Source of the DNA: Levilactobacillus acidifarinae DSM 19394 = JCM 15949
Lineage (GTDB): Bacteria; Bacillota; Bacilli; Lactobacillales; Lactobacillaceae
Length of the DNA: 64,000 bases
Direction: 5' to 3'
NCBI RefSeq assembly: GCF_001434835.1
Contig: NZ_AZDV01000026.1
Coordinates: 586,073 to 650,072, forward strand
The notes below the pieces were generated by a model. It ran no database searches. It saw only the letters and a list, made by a program, of their open reading frames with translations, and was not told where the DNA came from. Positions 41,952-50,967 of this stretch are shown here, piece after piece; position 1 is the first letter of the stretch, and the number at the start of each line of letters is the position of its first letter. The position numbers and the translations under genes were made by a program.

Positions 41952-42608
41952 CTAAATCGTATCGGTCGGCGTCGCGGTGGCCGTCAGAAAGCTGGTATTG
42001 TTCCAATCCAGCAGGTCAAAGTGTTGCCCGTCATTTGTCTCAAGGACCGTGACACTGGTGTTACGAATCCCACCCCGGCGGCGTAGATCGGCTAACGGTG
42101 TCGCCAGTAAGGCGTTGATTTCGGCATTTAAGGCCGCCCCGTGCCCCACCACTAAGACGTTATCCTGCGGCTGGGGGTTGTTGGCGACGATGGTTTGAAT
42201 CGCCGGGGTCATCCGGTCGATCACCTGTTGGAAGGTTTCCCCCCCAATTTCGGTCGTGGTGTAACGGTCGGGATGGTTACGAAAGGCGTCCAGTTCGGCC
42301 GGAAACCGATCCTGAATTGAGGAAAAGGTTTGGCCTTCCATCTTTCCCAAATGGAATTCTTCTAGCCGACTCATCAACGTCAGCGGTACCTTTTGGTGAA
42401 GTTCGCGAATTACGTGTTGAGCCGTGACCCGCGCCCGTTTGATGGGACTAGCATAGGCGTGCGTGAAGGGAATGCCGCGTAAGTACCGGCCTACCTGCAC
42501 CATTTGTTGATAGCTCTCCGGTAACAACGGCGAATCACCCCCGGCACCCTGGAACCGTCCTTCCAGATTCCACTGCGTTTTCCCGTGACGAATGAAGTAT
42601 AGTTTCAT
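41952..42608 (-). CDS. Histidine phosphatase (phosphoglycerate mutase-like)
   Basis: A 218-residue member of the histidine phosphatase superfamily. The phosphohistidine motif YFIRHGKTQWNLEGRFQG, the RVTAQHVIRE acid/base region and VVGHGAALNAE are intact. It is likely a broad-specificity or cofactor-dependent phosphatase rather than glycolytic mutase. First gene of an operon with the TPR and recD2 genes. Confidence 0.85.
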   Translation of the reverse strand: MKLYFIRHGKTQWNLEGRFQGAGGDSPLLPESYQQMVQVGRYLRGIPFTHAYASPIKRARVTAQHVIRELHQKVPLTLMSRLEEFHLGKMEGQTFSSIQDRFPAELDAFRNHPDRYTTTEIGGETFQQVIDRMTPAIQTIVANNPQPQDNVLVVGHGAALNAEINALLATPLADLRRRGGIRNTSVTVLETNDGQHFDLLDWNNTSFLTATATPTDTI

Positions 42609-42676
42609 AAGTTTAAGCGTCCTTTCAACGGTTTATCCCGCGTGAGCTTTAAATTCTGTTGAATCAATCTTTACAT

Positions 42677-42704
42677 ATTATGCCAGTTTTCGCGCCGTTT
42701 TCAA
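42677..42704 (-). promoter_or_regulatory. Promoter of the phosphatase-TPR-recD2 operon
   Basis: Minus strand TTGAAA, 16 bp, TGG-CATAAT (extended -10). Confidence 0.55.
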
Positions 42705-42736
42705 AGTAACTGGGCCAAAAAGCCCGTTAAACGCCA

Positions 42737-42770
42737 AAAAGAGCCCGGGCGCTCCCGGACTCTTTTCTAA
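42737..42770 (-). terminator. mnmA terminator
   Basis: Minus strand AAAGAG-T-CCGGG, AGCG loop, complement, TTTTT. Confidence 0.88.
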
Positions 42771-42773
42771 AAA

Positions 42774-43970
<1,197 letters not shown>

Positions 43971-43975
43971 TTATC

Positions 43976-44004
43976 AGTGTAACGATTTCGTTTCCATTTT
44001 GCAA
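43976..44004 (-). promoter_or_regulatory. mnmA promoter
   Basis: Minus strand TTGCAA (44004-43999), 17 bp, TACACT (43981-43976). The leader then contains the palindrome AGATTCT-CC-AGAATCT (43926-43941). Confidence 0.65.
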
Positions 44005-44039
44005 GCCTGGCGTTTCTTTTCACCCGTTTCCAAACCGCC

Positions 44040-44897
44040 CTAATCTCGGACCCGTCCATCGGCTGGAAATTGGGCACACAAGCGCGCAAACTCGGCCTGA
44101 TACCCGTGGCGTTGGGTGGCCGCCGTTAACGCCGGACGATCGTGGGTTCGCACCACGCCAGTGTGCAATTGAGCCGTATAGAGGTCCAGATAGGGCAATT
44201 GTGCGGCCCGCGCCAACGCAATTTCCGTTTCGGCGTTATAAGCCACTCGCCGTAAGTCCACCGTCGGCGCGTAAAAGTCGCTTGTGGTCAGAATCGCGTA
44301 TTGCGCCCGCAAGTCCTTGGCAAAGGCCGCCCACTGAGTAAAGGGCATCCCCACGGTTCCCGGATTGATAATCAATTGGCCCGCGCTACTCTGCCGCACC
44401 AGTTGGTGGTGCGTATGCCCGTACAACAGCACGTCGGCGTGACCGGCCGCTAGCTGGTCGAACGCCGCTTGATCCTGGGCGGGCATCAGCGTATGGCCAA
44501 AGTTCTTGGTCAGTTGGTTATGGGTCAGCTGGTAGGTCAACCCGTTGACGGTTCGCCGTTGGACCATGGGCAACGCGCGTAACCGGCGGTGGTCGGCCGG
44601 GGTCAGATGGGTCCATACGTAATGCCCCAAGATGGTCGCGTAGACGTCGATGGGGTCGGTGCGGTCAATGGCGCCGTCAACCGTGGCAAACAGGATATCT
44701 TCCCAGTTGCCCCGCACGTAGGTCGTGATGGGTAAGGCGTCTAACGTCGTCAATAACTCGTGAGCTCCCGGTCCCGGTAAGAACAGATCGCCTAAAAACC
44801 AATAATCCGTGCAGCCGGCGGCCCGTGCATCGGCTAGGACTGCTTGCAGTGCCGTGACGTTGCCGTGAACGTCCGAAATAACCGCAATTTTCGCCAT
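44040..44897 (-). CDS. Metallophosphoesterase
   Basis: A 285-residue calcineurin-like phosphoesterase. Metal-site motifs: ISDVHGN at the N-terminus, FLGDLFLPG, VRGNWED and YGHTHHQL, with H in LTHNQLTKNFG. The family includes cyclic-nucleotide and protein phosphatases; the substrate is unknown. It stands alone between the mnmA promoter and the accessory DUF262 region, with no clear terminator of its own. Confidence 0.82.
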   Translation of the reverse strand: MAKIAVISDVHGNVTALQAVLADARAAGCTDYWFLGDLFLPGPGAHELLTTLDALPITTYVRGNWEDILFATVDGAIDRTDPIDVYATILGHYVWTHLTPADHRRLRALPMVQRRTVNGLTYQLTHNQLTKNFGHTLMPAQDQAAFDQLAAGHADVLLYGHTHHQLVRQSSAGQLIINPGTVGMPFTQWAAFAKDLRAQYAILTTSDFYAPTVDLRRVAYNAETEIALARAAQLPYLDLYTAQLHTGVVRTHDRPALTAATQRHGYQAEFARLCAQFPADGRVRD

Positions 44898-44966
44898 AAA
44901 CTCTCTTCACCTTCTTGAAAAACTATTACGTAATAACGCTGATTGGGATAAAACTGGTCGCCTTCC

Positions 44967-45102
44967 GGCGCTCAGGGGCTGGAACGCCTGCGGGCACGAT
45001 TTTGAACCTCGCTAAACCCGCGAGTTTCAAAACTCGGCCTTGTGGTAAGTCAGCAAAATACGCTGACTAACCACAATTTCGCTGGCTGAGCCCCTGCTCG
45101 CC
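44967..45102. repeat. Multi-hairpin intergenic element
   Basis: An outer pair of arms (44967-44980 with 45089-45102, CAGGGGCT/AGCCCCTG core) encloses two strong hairpins: TTTTGAACCTCGC with GCGAGTTTCAAAA (45000-45032, 7-nt loop, one mismatch) and TTGTGGTAAGTCAGC with GCTGACTAACCACAA (45040-45076, 7-nt loop, one mismatch). Nearby GCCTGCGGGC adds a short fourth stem. The 327-bp gap (44898-45225) has no gene. It could be a repetitive palindromic element or a structured RNA; copies elsewhere in the genome cannot be checked here. Confidence 0.55.
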
Positions 45103-45225
45103 TCCAGGCTGTACATTGTAAACTTAACCTACAGTACTTCAAGGGCAACATGGCCCGTATCAACGCACACTTGTTATTTATTAGCCAGCATCGCCCCGAC
45201 TAGAAAATACAAACGATACTATTTT

Positions 45226-47310
45226 TCACGCAAAGCTACCCCCTCTATTCAACTTCACTTGGACATTCTCTAATGAATCATTGCTTGCTGTCAGAAAACG
45301 TTGAATATGCCTTTTCCGATCTTGGGCCGATGCACCACCGGAATAAACACTTAAACCCTGATGTTGATCTGCATTATCTAACTGACGATACTGAATTGAA
45401 TCACTAACCTCATGATTATATTTTACCAACCATTCCGCATCATCATTGGCTAATTTATAGAATATTGGTGGATTATCCAACCACAATATATTAACAATTC
45501 GATCATAAAGTTCTTTCCAACTCTTAATCGAAACATCTCTTTGCTCCTTAAAACTAAACGTTATTGGTTTCTCTCCCTTTGGATCAATATCCGCTAAACT
45601 TACCCACTCACCCGCGTCTATTTCAACATCGACAACACTCGGTAATGGCCAAACCTTAAGTGCTCGTTGATATAAATCAGATTGTCGCTGCTTTAACGAA
45701 CTTTCATTCCATTCATCCATTCCAACCAAGGTCTGATTTAATTTTATCCCAGAATCTCTGTAACCATTAGGGGCATCTCGCTTATCACGAAAACTATGGT
45801 TACTCATCTGTGAATTAAAACCCGTTAAGGTTAAATTAGCAAGCCGGTTAATCCAGGTAACTTGAATATCATGCCAATTTTGTCCTAAATTTTGTTGCCA
45901 GCTTCGGCTTAACGTCTGCGGCAAAATATGTTCAATTGAAAAATCGCCATTCTCAGCTCGCTCAAATAACATTTGCGTTTCTCCACGCCAATTGTTCAGT
46001 TCATCCATAATAAACCAGAAAGATTCTGTTCTAATATGATAGTAATCCTTAGATGTCAGTGCATCCATTATCATTGCATTAGACGGAAAAATCTTATTTT
46101 CTTTAACTTTGTGCGTTAATACCACTTCTAATGCTCGTGGATAATTAATATCATTATTTTTCGTTAGACGCTGTACTTGGCGATTCAAGGTCGTAAAAAA
46201 GTTGTTTAATCCCGTGCTTGGAATACCGACAAATAGTCGTCTTGCAAGATATCCTAAAACCGTTTGCAGAACTTCATTTAATCCATTAAGCGATAGTTTT
46301 TGCTTTTCGTACAAATCAAAAATTTGTAGGAAATACGGCATCATTACATCCATATGTAAATGAGATAATCTAATCAATAATCGTTGCGTAGTCTGATCCG
46401 TAAACTGATACTCTTGTGGAAACTGAATTTTAGCATAAATTTTGGCAACCTTTTCTTCTTCTAATAATTCCGAATAACGATCAAAATTAGGATGAAGTCC
46501 AATCTCTTGTCGATAGTTATCATAGATATCATTTTTCTTCACTGGCTTCGATGAGGTTGCCAACGATGTTAAGTAATGCCGATAAAAATTCGAGATATTT
46601 TCACGATGAACTAGCCTTTCAATTGATTTCCAAACTTCAAAAGCCTGCGTTTGAGCATCACGTTCCAGTCCCATTAATAGATAATTTCTAATTTTATCCG
46701 ACTCAGTTAACCCTAATCCTGTCGAATTAAGACTTTCAAAGATGAGTTGGGCATCATCTCCTGGTTGAACTGTAATCACCATCGCTTGTAATTTCATTTG
46801 TAATAGATTTAGCCAGTCTTCAACTGAGAGCACACCACTTTGAACAGCATTCTTAAAATACTGATAGTTTAGCTTAAATAACGATGGCTTTGCCTGATCA
46901 CCATGCAACAGAACATCAATATATTGCTGTTCGTCCCCATCAACTGGTTTCAAACGATTATGATAGACGGTTTCTTCATCGTAGGGATCAACGAGATACT
47001 TATCATTAATTATTCTTGCCTGCCGCTCATCAGTTACAGCCATTAAATCTCGTAATGCTATTAAAAATAATGATATTGTCGTCAATCGTTGTTGTCCATC
47101 AATGACAGCAACCGCATCCGTTGTCGTTAAATCTAAAATTAAGCTACCGATAAAATACTTATCCAGCCCTCGTTGTTCCGCCATAAGAATATCTTCAACC
47201 AACCGTTGAACTTGGTCTGTTCCCCAACTATAGCGTCGCTGATAAAGAGGAATATAGATTTTATCTTCATTATGTATGATTCGTATAATCATTTTGGGGC
47301 TACCTTGCAT
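45226..47310 (-). CDS. DUF262/DUF1524 (GmrSD-like) restriction protein
   Basis: A 694-residue protein with the domain order of single-chain GmrSD/BrxU type IV restriction nucleases. The N-terminal DUF262 ParB-like domain carries IPLYQRRYSW (20-29) and the nucleotide motif VIDGQQRLTT (69-78). FESLNSTGLGLTESDKIRNYLL (191-212) follows. The C-terminal DUF1524 HNH nuclease has SIEHILPQTLS (458-468) and INRLANLTLTGFNS (487-500). About 100 further residues (from ITFSFKEQRD) form a separate C-terminal domain. It probably cuts modified phage DNA. Its base composition is clearly more AT-rich than its neighbours, consistent with transfer. The ATG at 47310 follows AAAGGAAGG. Confidence 0.88.
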   Translation of the reverse strand: MQGSPKMIIRIIHNEDKIYIPLYQRRYSWGTDQVQRLVEDILMAEQRGLDKYFIGSLILDLTTTDAVAVIDGQQRLTTISLFLIALRDLMAVTDERQARIINDKYLVDPYDEETVYHNRLKPVDGDEQQYIDVLLHGDQAKPSLFKLNYQYFKNAVQSGVLSVEDWLNLLQMKLQAMVITVQPGDDAQLIFESLNSTGLGLTESDKIRNYLLMGLERDAQTQAFEVWKSIERLVHRENISNFYRHYLTSLATSSKPVKKNDIYDNYRQEIGLHPNFDRYSELLEEEKVAKIYAKIQFPQEYQFTDQTTQRLLIRLSHLHMDVMMPYFLQIFDLYEKQKLSLNGLNEVLQTVLGYLARRLFVGIPSTGLNNFFTTLNRQVQRLTKNNDINYPRALEVVLTHKVKENKIFPSNAMIMDALTSKDYYHIRTESFWFIMDELNNWRGETQMLFERAENGDFSIEHILPQTLSRSWQQNLGQNWHDIQVTWINRLANLTLTGFNSQMSNHSFRDKRDAPNGYRDSGIKLNQTLVGMDEWNESSLKQRQSDLYQRALKVWPLPSVVDVEIDAGEWVSLADIDPKGEKPITFSFKEQRDVSIKSWKELYDRIVNILWLDNPPIFYKLANDDAEWLVKYNHEVSDSIQYRQLDNADQHQGLSVYSGGASAQDRKRHIQRFLTASNDSLENVQVKLNRGGSFA

Positions 47311-47378
47311 AACAACAACCTTCCTTTACATTTAGAAATAAGTGCCCTTTAGCCAAGTACAGTCTGTTTTCTCTTACA

Positions 47379-47384
47379 ATTATA
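47379..47384 (-). promoter_or_regulatory. -10 element of the DUF262/DUF1524 gene
   Basis: Minus strand TATAAT, about 70 nt before the start. It has a weak -35 and lies just after the upstream operon's terminator, so the gene is expressed on its own. Confidence 0.45.
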
Positions 47385-47421
47385 CGACACTCCATCGATT
47401 GCCAGATAAAACATGTCAAAA

Positions 47422-47456
47422 TAAAAAGCCCTCTTATCCTAGATAAAAGAGCTATT
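47422..47456 (-). terminator. Terminator of the csp-DUF1831 operon
   Basis: Minus strand AGCTCTTTTATC pairs, with two wobble positions, to GATAAGAGGGCT across TAG, followed by TTTTT. Confidence 0.75.
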
Positions 47457-47478
47457 ATTAATTCATTTATATGGCCGG

Positions 47479-47820
47479 TTATTGCTTCCGCAGAATTTCC
47501 CGGTCAATCAAGTTTTGCATAATAAAATGATACTGTTCCACGTTGCCTTCGGCGTGTGGCCCCTTAAAGATGTTCAAACGGCGGTTGCCTGAGGCATTTG
47601 TCGTCGCCATCTTGAAGCCAGATAAGTCCTTAGCAATCGTGATTTTTAACATCTGGTTACGGTTGTACGGCGAAGTCGGATCGACCGACCGTTCCAGGGT
47701 GTAGTTGCCGGCATTGGAAACTTGGAACCCCACGTCCTTTAAGGCGTAGGCTTTGATGTTGGGGTCGAGTTCGTAAACGTCGGTATCCCCATCAATTTGC
47801 ATCTGCTTTTCAAATAACAC
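47479..47820 (-). CDS. DUF1831 family protein
   Basis: A 113-residue protein of the Lactobacillales DUF1831 family (ALKDVGFQVSNAGNYTLERSVDPTSPYN and KGPHAEGNVEQYHFIMQNLIDREIL). No function is established. It starts at a GTG (47820), 7 nt after GAGGTG, right behind iscS, with which it is cotranslated. The steady pairing with a cysteine desulfurase suggests a role in sulfur transfer, but this is only inference. Confidence 0.82.
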   Translation of the reverse strand: MLFEKQMQIDGDTDVYELDPNIKAYALKDVGFQVSNAGNYTLERSVDPTSPYNRNQMLKITIAKDLSGFKMATTNASGNRRLNIFKGPHAEGNVEQYHFIMQNLIDREILRKQ

Positions 47821-47821
47821 G

Positions 47822-48988
47822 TTACTTCACCTCACTGGTATGCTTTAACCGCGTCACAATCTTAGTTACGGCGGCGATAAAGGCGTCCAGGTCCGCCATC
47901 GTGGTGTAAGCCCCAAACGATAACCGAATCGATTCGCCAATTCGGGGACTGTCCGCCCCAAACATCGCCGTGAGCACGTGGGACGGCTCGATTGAGCCCG
48001 CCGTGCAGGCAGACCCCCCCGACACCGCAATCCCGGCCAAGTCTAAATTGGTCTGCATCACGTAAGTCGACACGCCCTTGATCCAAATGTTCAGCACGTG
48101 ATTCAAGTTCTCGCCGGTCAATGACCCGTTCACTTCAAAGTCGATGCCGTTTTGGGTCAACCCATCGACCACGTGTTGTTTGAAGTCGTGATACTTCGTC
48201 TGCCGTTGAGCCTTCACTTCGGGTGTCAAGGCTTGAACGGCCGTGGCAAATCCGGCCAGGGCGGGTACGTTTTCGGTCCCGGCCCGTCGCTTTTCTTCCT
48301 GGTCGCCCCCCTTGATCAGACTCGGGAAGTTAATCCCCTCACGCCGATACAGGAACCCCATCATCTTGGGGCCGTTGATCTTGTGCGCCGACGTGGACAA
48401 CAGGTCGATGTGGTCGCGTTGGACGTCGATGTCTAACAACCCATAAGCCTGCACGGCATCGGTATGGAACCACGCCTGGTGGTCCTTTAGAATCTCCCCG
48501 ATCTCGTGAATGGGCATCCGACTGCCGACCTCGTTATTGCCCATCATGATGGACACCAAGATCGTATCGTCGCGTAAGGCCGCCTGAAAATCGTCGAGGC
48601 TAATCCGACCGTGCTGATCCACGGGAAGGTACGTAACTTCAAACCCTTCTTGTTCTAGCGCCTTGAGCGGCTCTAAAATGGCCTTGTGTTCGATGGCCGT
48701 GGTAATGATGTGTTTACCTAACGCTTGTCGCGCGTGCGCCGTTTGGGTGATGGCGGTATTATCACTTTCACTCCCACCACTGGTGAAGACAATCTCTTCA
48801 TCGCTGGCCGCGTGAATGCTGTCCGCAATCACCTGCCGACTGTTTTCCATAATTGTGTGCGCTTCGCGTCCCAACCCGTACAGCGTTGAGGCGTTGCCGA
48901 AAACGTGGGCCATCTTATCCGTCATCTCCGTCAAAACTGCCGGGGACAAGGGCGTGGTGGCCGCGTTGTCTAAGTAAATCTCCTTCAC
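47822..48988 (-). CDS. iscS: Cysteine desulfurase (NifS/IscS family)
   Basis: A 388-residue PLP enzyme that takes sulfur from cysteine. The opening IYLDNAATTPLSPAV, the PLP Lys in SAHKINGPKMMGF and the catalytic loop GSACTAGSIEPSHVL are intact. I choose the GTG at 48988, 8 nt after AGGAGG; the TTG at 48994 is only 2 nt away. Likely sulfur donor for MnmA. It belongs to the csp-nudF-mtnN operon. Confidence 0.93.
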   Translation of the reverse strand: MKEIYLDNAATTPLSPAVLTEMTDKMAHVFGNASTLYGLGREAHTIMENSRQVIADSIHAASDEEIVFTSGGSESDNTAITQTAHARQALGKHIITTAIEHKAILEPLKALEQEGFEVTYLPVDQHGRISLDDFQAALRDDTILVSIMMGNNEVGSRMPIHEIGEILKDHQAWFHTDAVQAYGLLDIDVQRDHIDLLSTSAHKINGPKMMGFLYRREGINFPSLIKGGDQEEKRRAGTENVPALAGFATAVQALTPEVKAQRQTKYHDFKQHVVDGLTQNGIDFEVNGSLTGENLNHVLNIWIKGVSTYVMQTNLDLAGIAVSGGSACTAGSIEPSHVLTAMFGADSPRIGESIRLSFGAYTTMADLDAFIAAVTKIVTRLKHTSEVK

Positions 48989-49013
48989 TACCAAAACCTC
49001 CTAGAAACTATGG

Positions 49014-49709
49014 TTACTTCTGTTGTGCGGCAAAGAGTGCTAATAACATCTGTGCCGATTGCCGACCGGCGTCGATGATGAAATCATCAAAATCAACACC
49101 GGAGTTATTATCCGCCGTGTCGGACATCGCCCGAACGACCACGTAAGGCACGTCAAACTGGTGAGCCACCTGCCCCACAGCCGCCCCTTCCATTTCACCG
49201 GAAAGTGCATCCGGGAAGTGTTCCAAGATTGGCTTCGTGGCCGCCGGACCATTTAAGAACTGGTCACCGGACACGATCAAGCCTTGTTTGGTGGTCAAAC
49301 CCGTTTGGCTTGCCGCCGCCGCAATTTGGTCGCCCCAGGTCTTCGACGCGGTGAACCGGGCCGGTTGTTGTGGGAGTTGACCGTACTCGTAGCCAAAGGC
49401 CCGCGCGTCGGCATCGTGGTAGGCCGTTTCGGTCGAGATCACCACGTCCCCGATCTTTAAGCCGGCCGCTAAAGCGCCCGCCGAACCGGAGTTGATGACC
49501 ACGTCCACGTTGAACTGGGTGATCAGTAAAGCCGTGGTTAACCCGGCTTCGACTTTCCCAATTCCGGAGCGCACCAGAACGACACTTTGGTCGTGAATGG
49601 TTCCTTGATAGAATTCCAAACCGTGAATATCCGTGGTTTGTTCGTCCTGTAAGACCGCTTTAAGTTCTTTGATTTCTTCTTCCATGGCACAGATCACGCC
49701 GAATGTCAT
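49014..49709 (-). CDS. mtnN: 5'-methylthioadenosine/S-adenosylhomocysteine nucleosidase
   Basis: A 231-residue nucleosidase that cleaves adenine from MTA and SAH; SRH from this reaction is the precursor of AI-2. The family motifs GVICAMEEEI, INSGSAGALAAGLKIGDVVIS, SGEMEGAAVGQVAH and VRAMSDTADN (catalytic Asp) are present. Located between iscS and a small membrane protein in one operon. Confidence 0.95.
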   Translation of the reverse strand: MTFGVICAMEEEIKELKAVLQDEQTTDIHGLEFYQGTIHDQSVVLVRSGIGKVEAGLTTALLITQFNVDVVINSGSAGALAAGLKIGDVVISTETAYHDADARAFGYEYGQLPQQPARFTASKTWGDQIAAAASQTGLTTKQGLIVSGDQFLNGPAATKPILEHFPDALSGEMEGAAVGQVAHQFDVPYVVVRAMSDTADNNSGVDFDDFIIDAGRQSAQMLLALFAAQQK

Positions 49710-49726
49710 TATTGTGAGTCACTCCT

Positions 49727-50035
49727 CTAAAATTCTACGAAAAATAAGATTAAATACACGGCCACAATCAGCACCGCCAGCCAAAAGATGGCCCAATTGA
49801 GGCGACGGCCCAAGCGATGTTGCTTCGCTGTGGGCGTGTGGTCATCCGAAAAGTTCTGGTTCGGATCAGTTCCGGTTTCCGGCCGGCCGTCCGGGTAGTC
49901 ACGGTCGGACTGTCGCTCCGCAGTGGTCCGCTGGCGTTCCCGGTCGTTGGCCGCCCGATCTGCTTGTTCCTGTTCTCGACGATAATCCGCCCGTGTCTTG
50001 GGCCGATCATCATCGGATTGCCAATCGTTTCGCAT
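49727..50035 (-). CDS. Small C-terminally anchored membrane protein
   Basis: A 102-residue protein: about 75 highly charged residues rich in Asp, Arg, Glu and Gln (SDDDRPKTRADYRREQEQ...) and then one C-terminal membrane helix (NWAIFWLAVLIVAVYLILFF). No catalytic motif. It fits between nudF (8 nt) and mtnN (17 nt), with a GTAGGTGA ribosome site, so it is translated with the operon. Function unknown. Confidence 0.65.
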   Translation of the reverse strand: MRNDWQSDDDRPKTRADYRREQEQADRAANDRERQRTTAERQSDRDYPDGRPETGTDPNQNFSDDHTPTAKQHRLGRRLNWAIFWLAVLIVAVYLILFFVEF

Positions 50036-50043
50036 CCCGTCAC

Positions 50044-50586
50044 CTACTTTTGTAAAAGCCAGTAATAGATGGCCGTAATGGTCTTGGCGTCTTCGATCTC
50101 ACCGCGGTCGATCATGGCTTGCGCCTCCGCTTTAGTGACCGTCAACAGTTCCAAGTTTTCCCCCTGATCGCGGGGCAGTTTCGTGGTCACCGGCTTTAAG
50201 TCGGTCGCCAGAAAGAGCGTCATATACTCGTCGGAAAAACCCACACTTGAATAAAACCCGGTAATCCGCTTCAACGTTCCCGGTTCGTAACGAATTTCTT
50301 CATTTAATTCCCGCCGGACCGCGTGTTCGATATTATCGGCATCGCGACTGTCGAGCTTACCGGCTGGAATCTCCAGCGTCGCCTTAGCGATGGGCGCCCG
50401 CCACTGGCGTTCTAAGATCATGTGGTCGGCATCTGGTAACGCTAAGATGCCCACGGCGCCCACGTGCCGAACGATTTCACGGGTAGCGGCTTCACCGTTA
50501 GGTAACCGAACCTGCTGGCGTTCGAGCCGCACAATCACCCCGTCGTACAACGTTTCCGAAGATTCAACGTGTTCTTCTAGGTCCAT
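50044..50586 (-). CDS. nudF: NUDIX hydrolase, ADP-ribose pyrophosphatase type
   Basis: A 180-residue NUDIX enzyme. The Nudix box is EIPAGKLDSRDADNIEHAVR with RRELNEEIRY directly after it, and the downstream FYSSVGFSDEYMTLFLAT is typical of ADP-ribose pyrophosphatases. An AGGAGG site overlaps the end of the csp gene. It is second in the operon. Confidence 0.88.
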   Translation of the reverse strand: MDLEEHVESSETLYDGVIVRLERQQVRLPNGEAATREIVRHVGAVGILALPDADHMILERQWRAPIAKATLEIPAGKLDSRDADNIEHAVRRELNEEIRYEPGTLKRITGFYSSVGFSDEYMTLFLATDLKPVTTKLPRDQGENLELLTVTKAEAQAMIDRGEIEDAKTITAIYYWLLQK

Positions 50587-50589
50587 GCG

Positions 50590-50811
50590 CTACGCCTCCT
50601 GATCTGCCGTCACGACTGGCGTGACTTTGGCCGCTTGCGGTCCCCGTTGGCCCTGGACAATCACAAATTGAACGGTCTGACCCGCTTCTAATTTGCGAAA
50701 GCCGTCGCCAAGAATGCCCGTGTAGTACACGAACACTTCGCCATCTGCTGGCGTGGTGATAAAGCCGAAGCCCCGCTGTTCACTATAACTTTTTACCGTA
50801 CCGGTTAACAT
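50590..50811 (-). CDS. Cold-shock-domain protein, divergent
   Basis: A 73-residue CSD protein. It keeps the RNP1-like RGFGFI and the GFRKLEAGQTVQF...GQRGPQAAKV tail, but RNP2 reads VFVYY in place of VFVHF and the usual WF after GTVK is SY. It should still bind single-stranded nucleic acid, perhaps less strongly. It starts at the ATG at 50811, 10 nt after GGAGGG, and heads the operon down to DUF1831. Confidence 0.85.
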   Translation of the reverse strand: MLTGTVKSYSEQRGFGFITTPADGEVFVYYTGILGDGFRKLEAGQTVQFVIVQGQRGPQAAKVTPVVTADQEA

Positions 50812-50846
50812 ACGCACTTTTCCCTCCCGTCTAGATATACAAGCAG

Positions 50847-50875
50847 ATTATACCCGTTTTCGTAAGCCCCCGCAA
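50847..50875 (-). promoter_or_regulatory. Promoter of the csp-DUF1831 operon
   Basis: Minus strand TTGCGG, 17 bp, TATAAT. Confidence 0.7.
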
Positions 50876-50895
50876 ACCAGGCGCCGCGACGCTAA

Positions 50896-50934
50896 AACGG
50901 ACGGCCAACGCTGATTGCGTTAGTCGCCCGTTTA
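50896..50934 (-). terminator. Probable ileS terminator
   Basis: A 17-bp stem with three wobble or mismatch positions (AAACGG...AACGC with its complement) around AATCA, followed on the minus strand by only TTTT. Moderate. Confidence 0.6.
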
Positions 50935-50967
50935 CGAGGACTCTTTAATAATTAGTTAACGCTGAGA

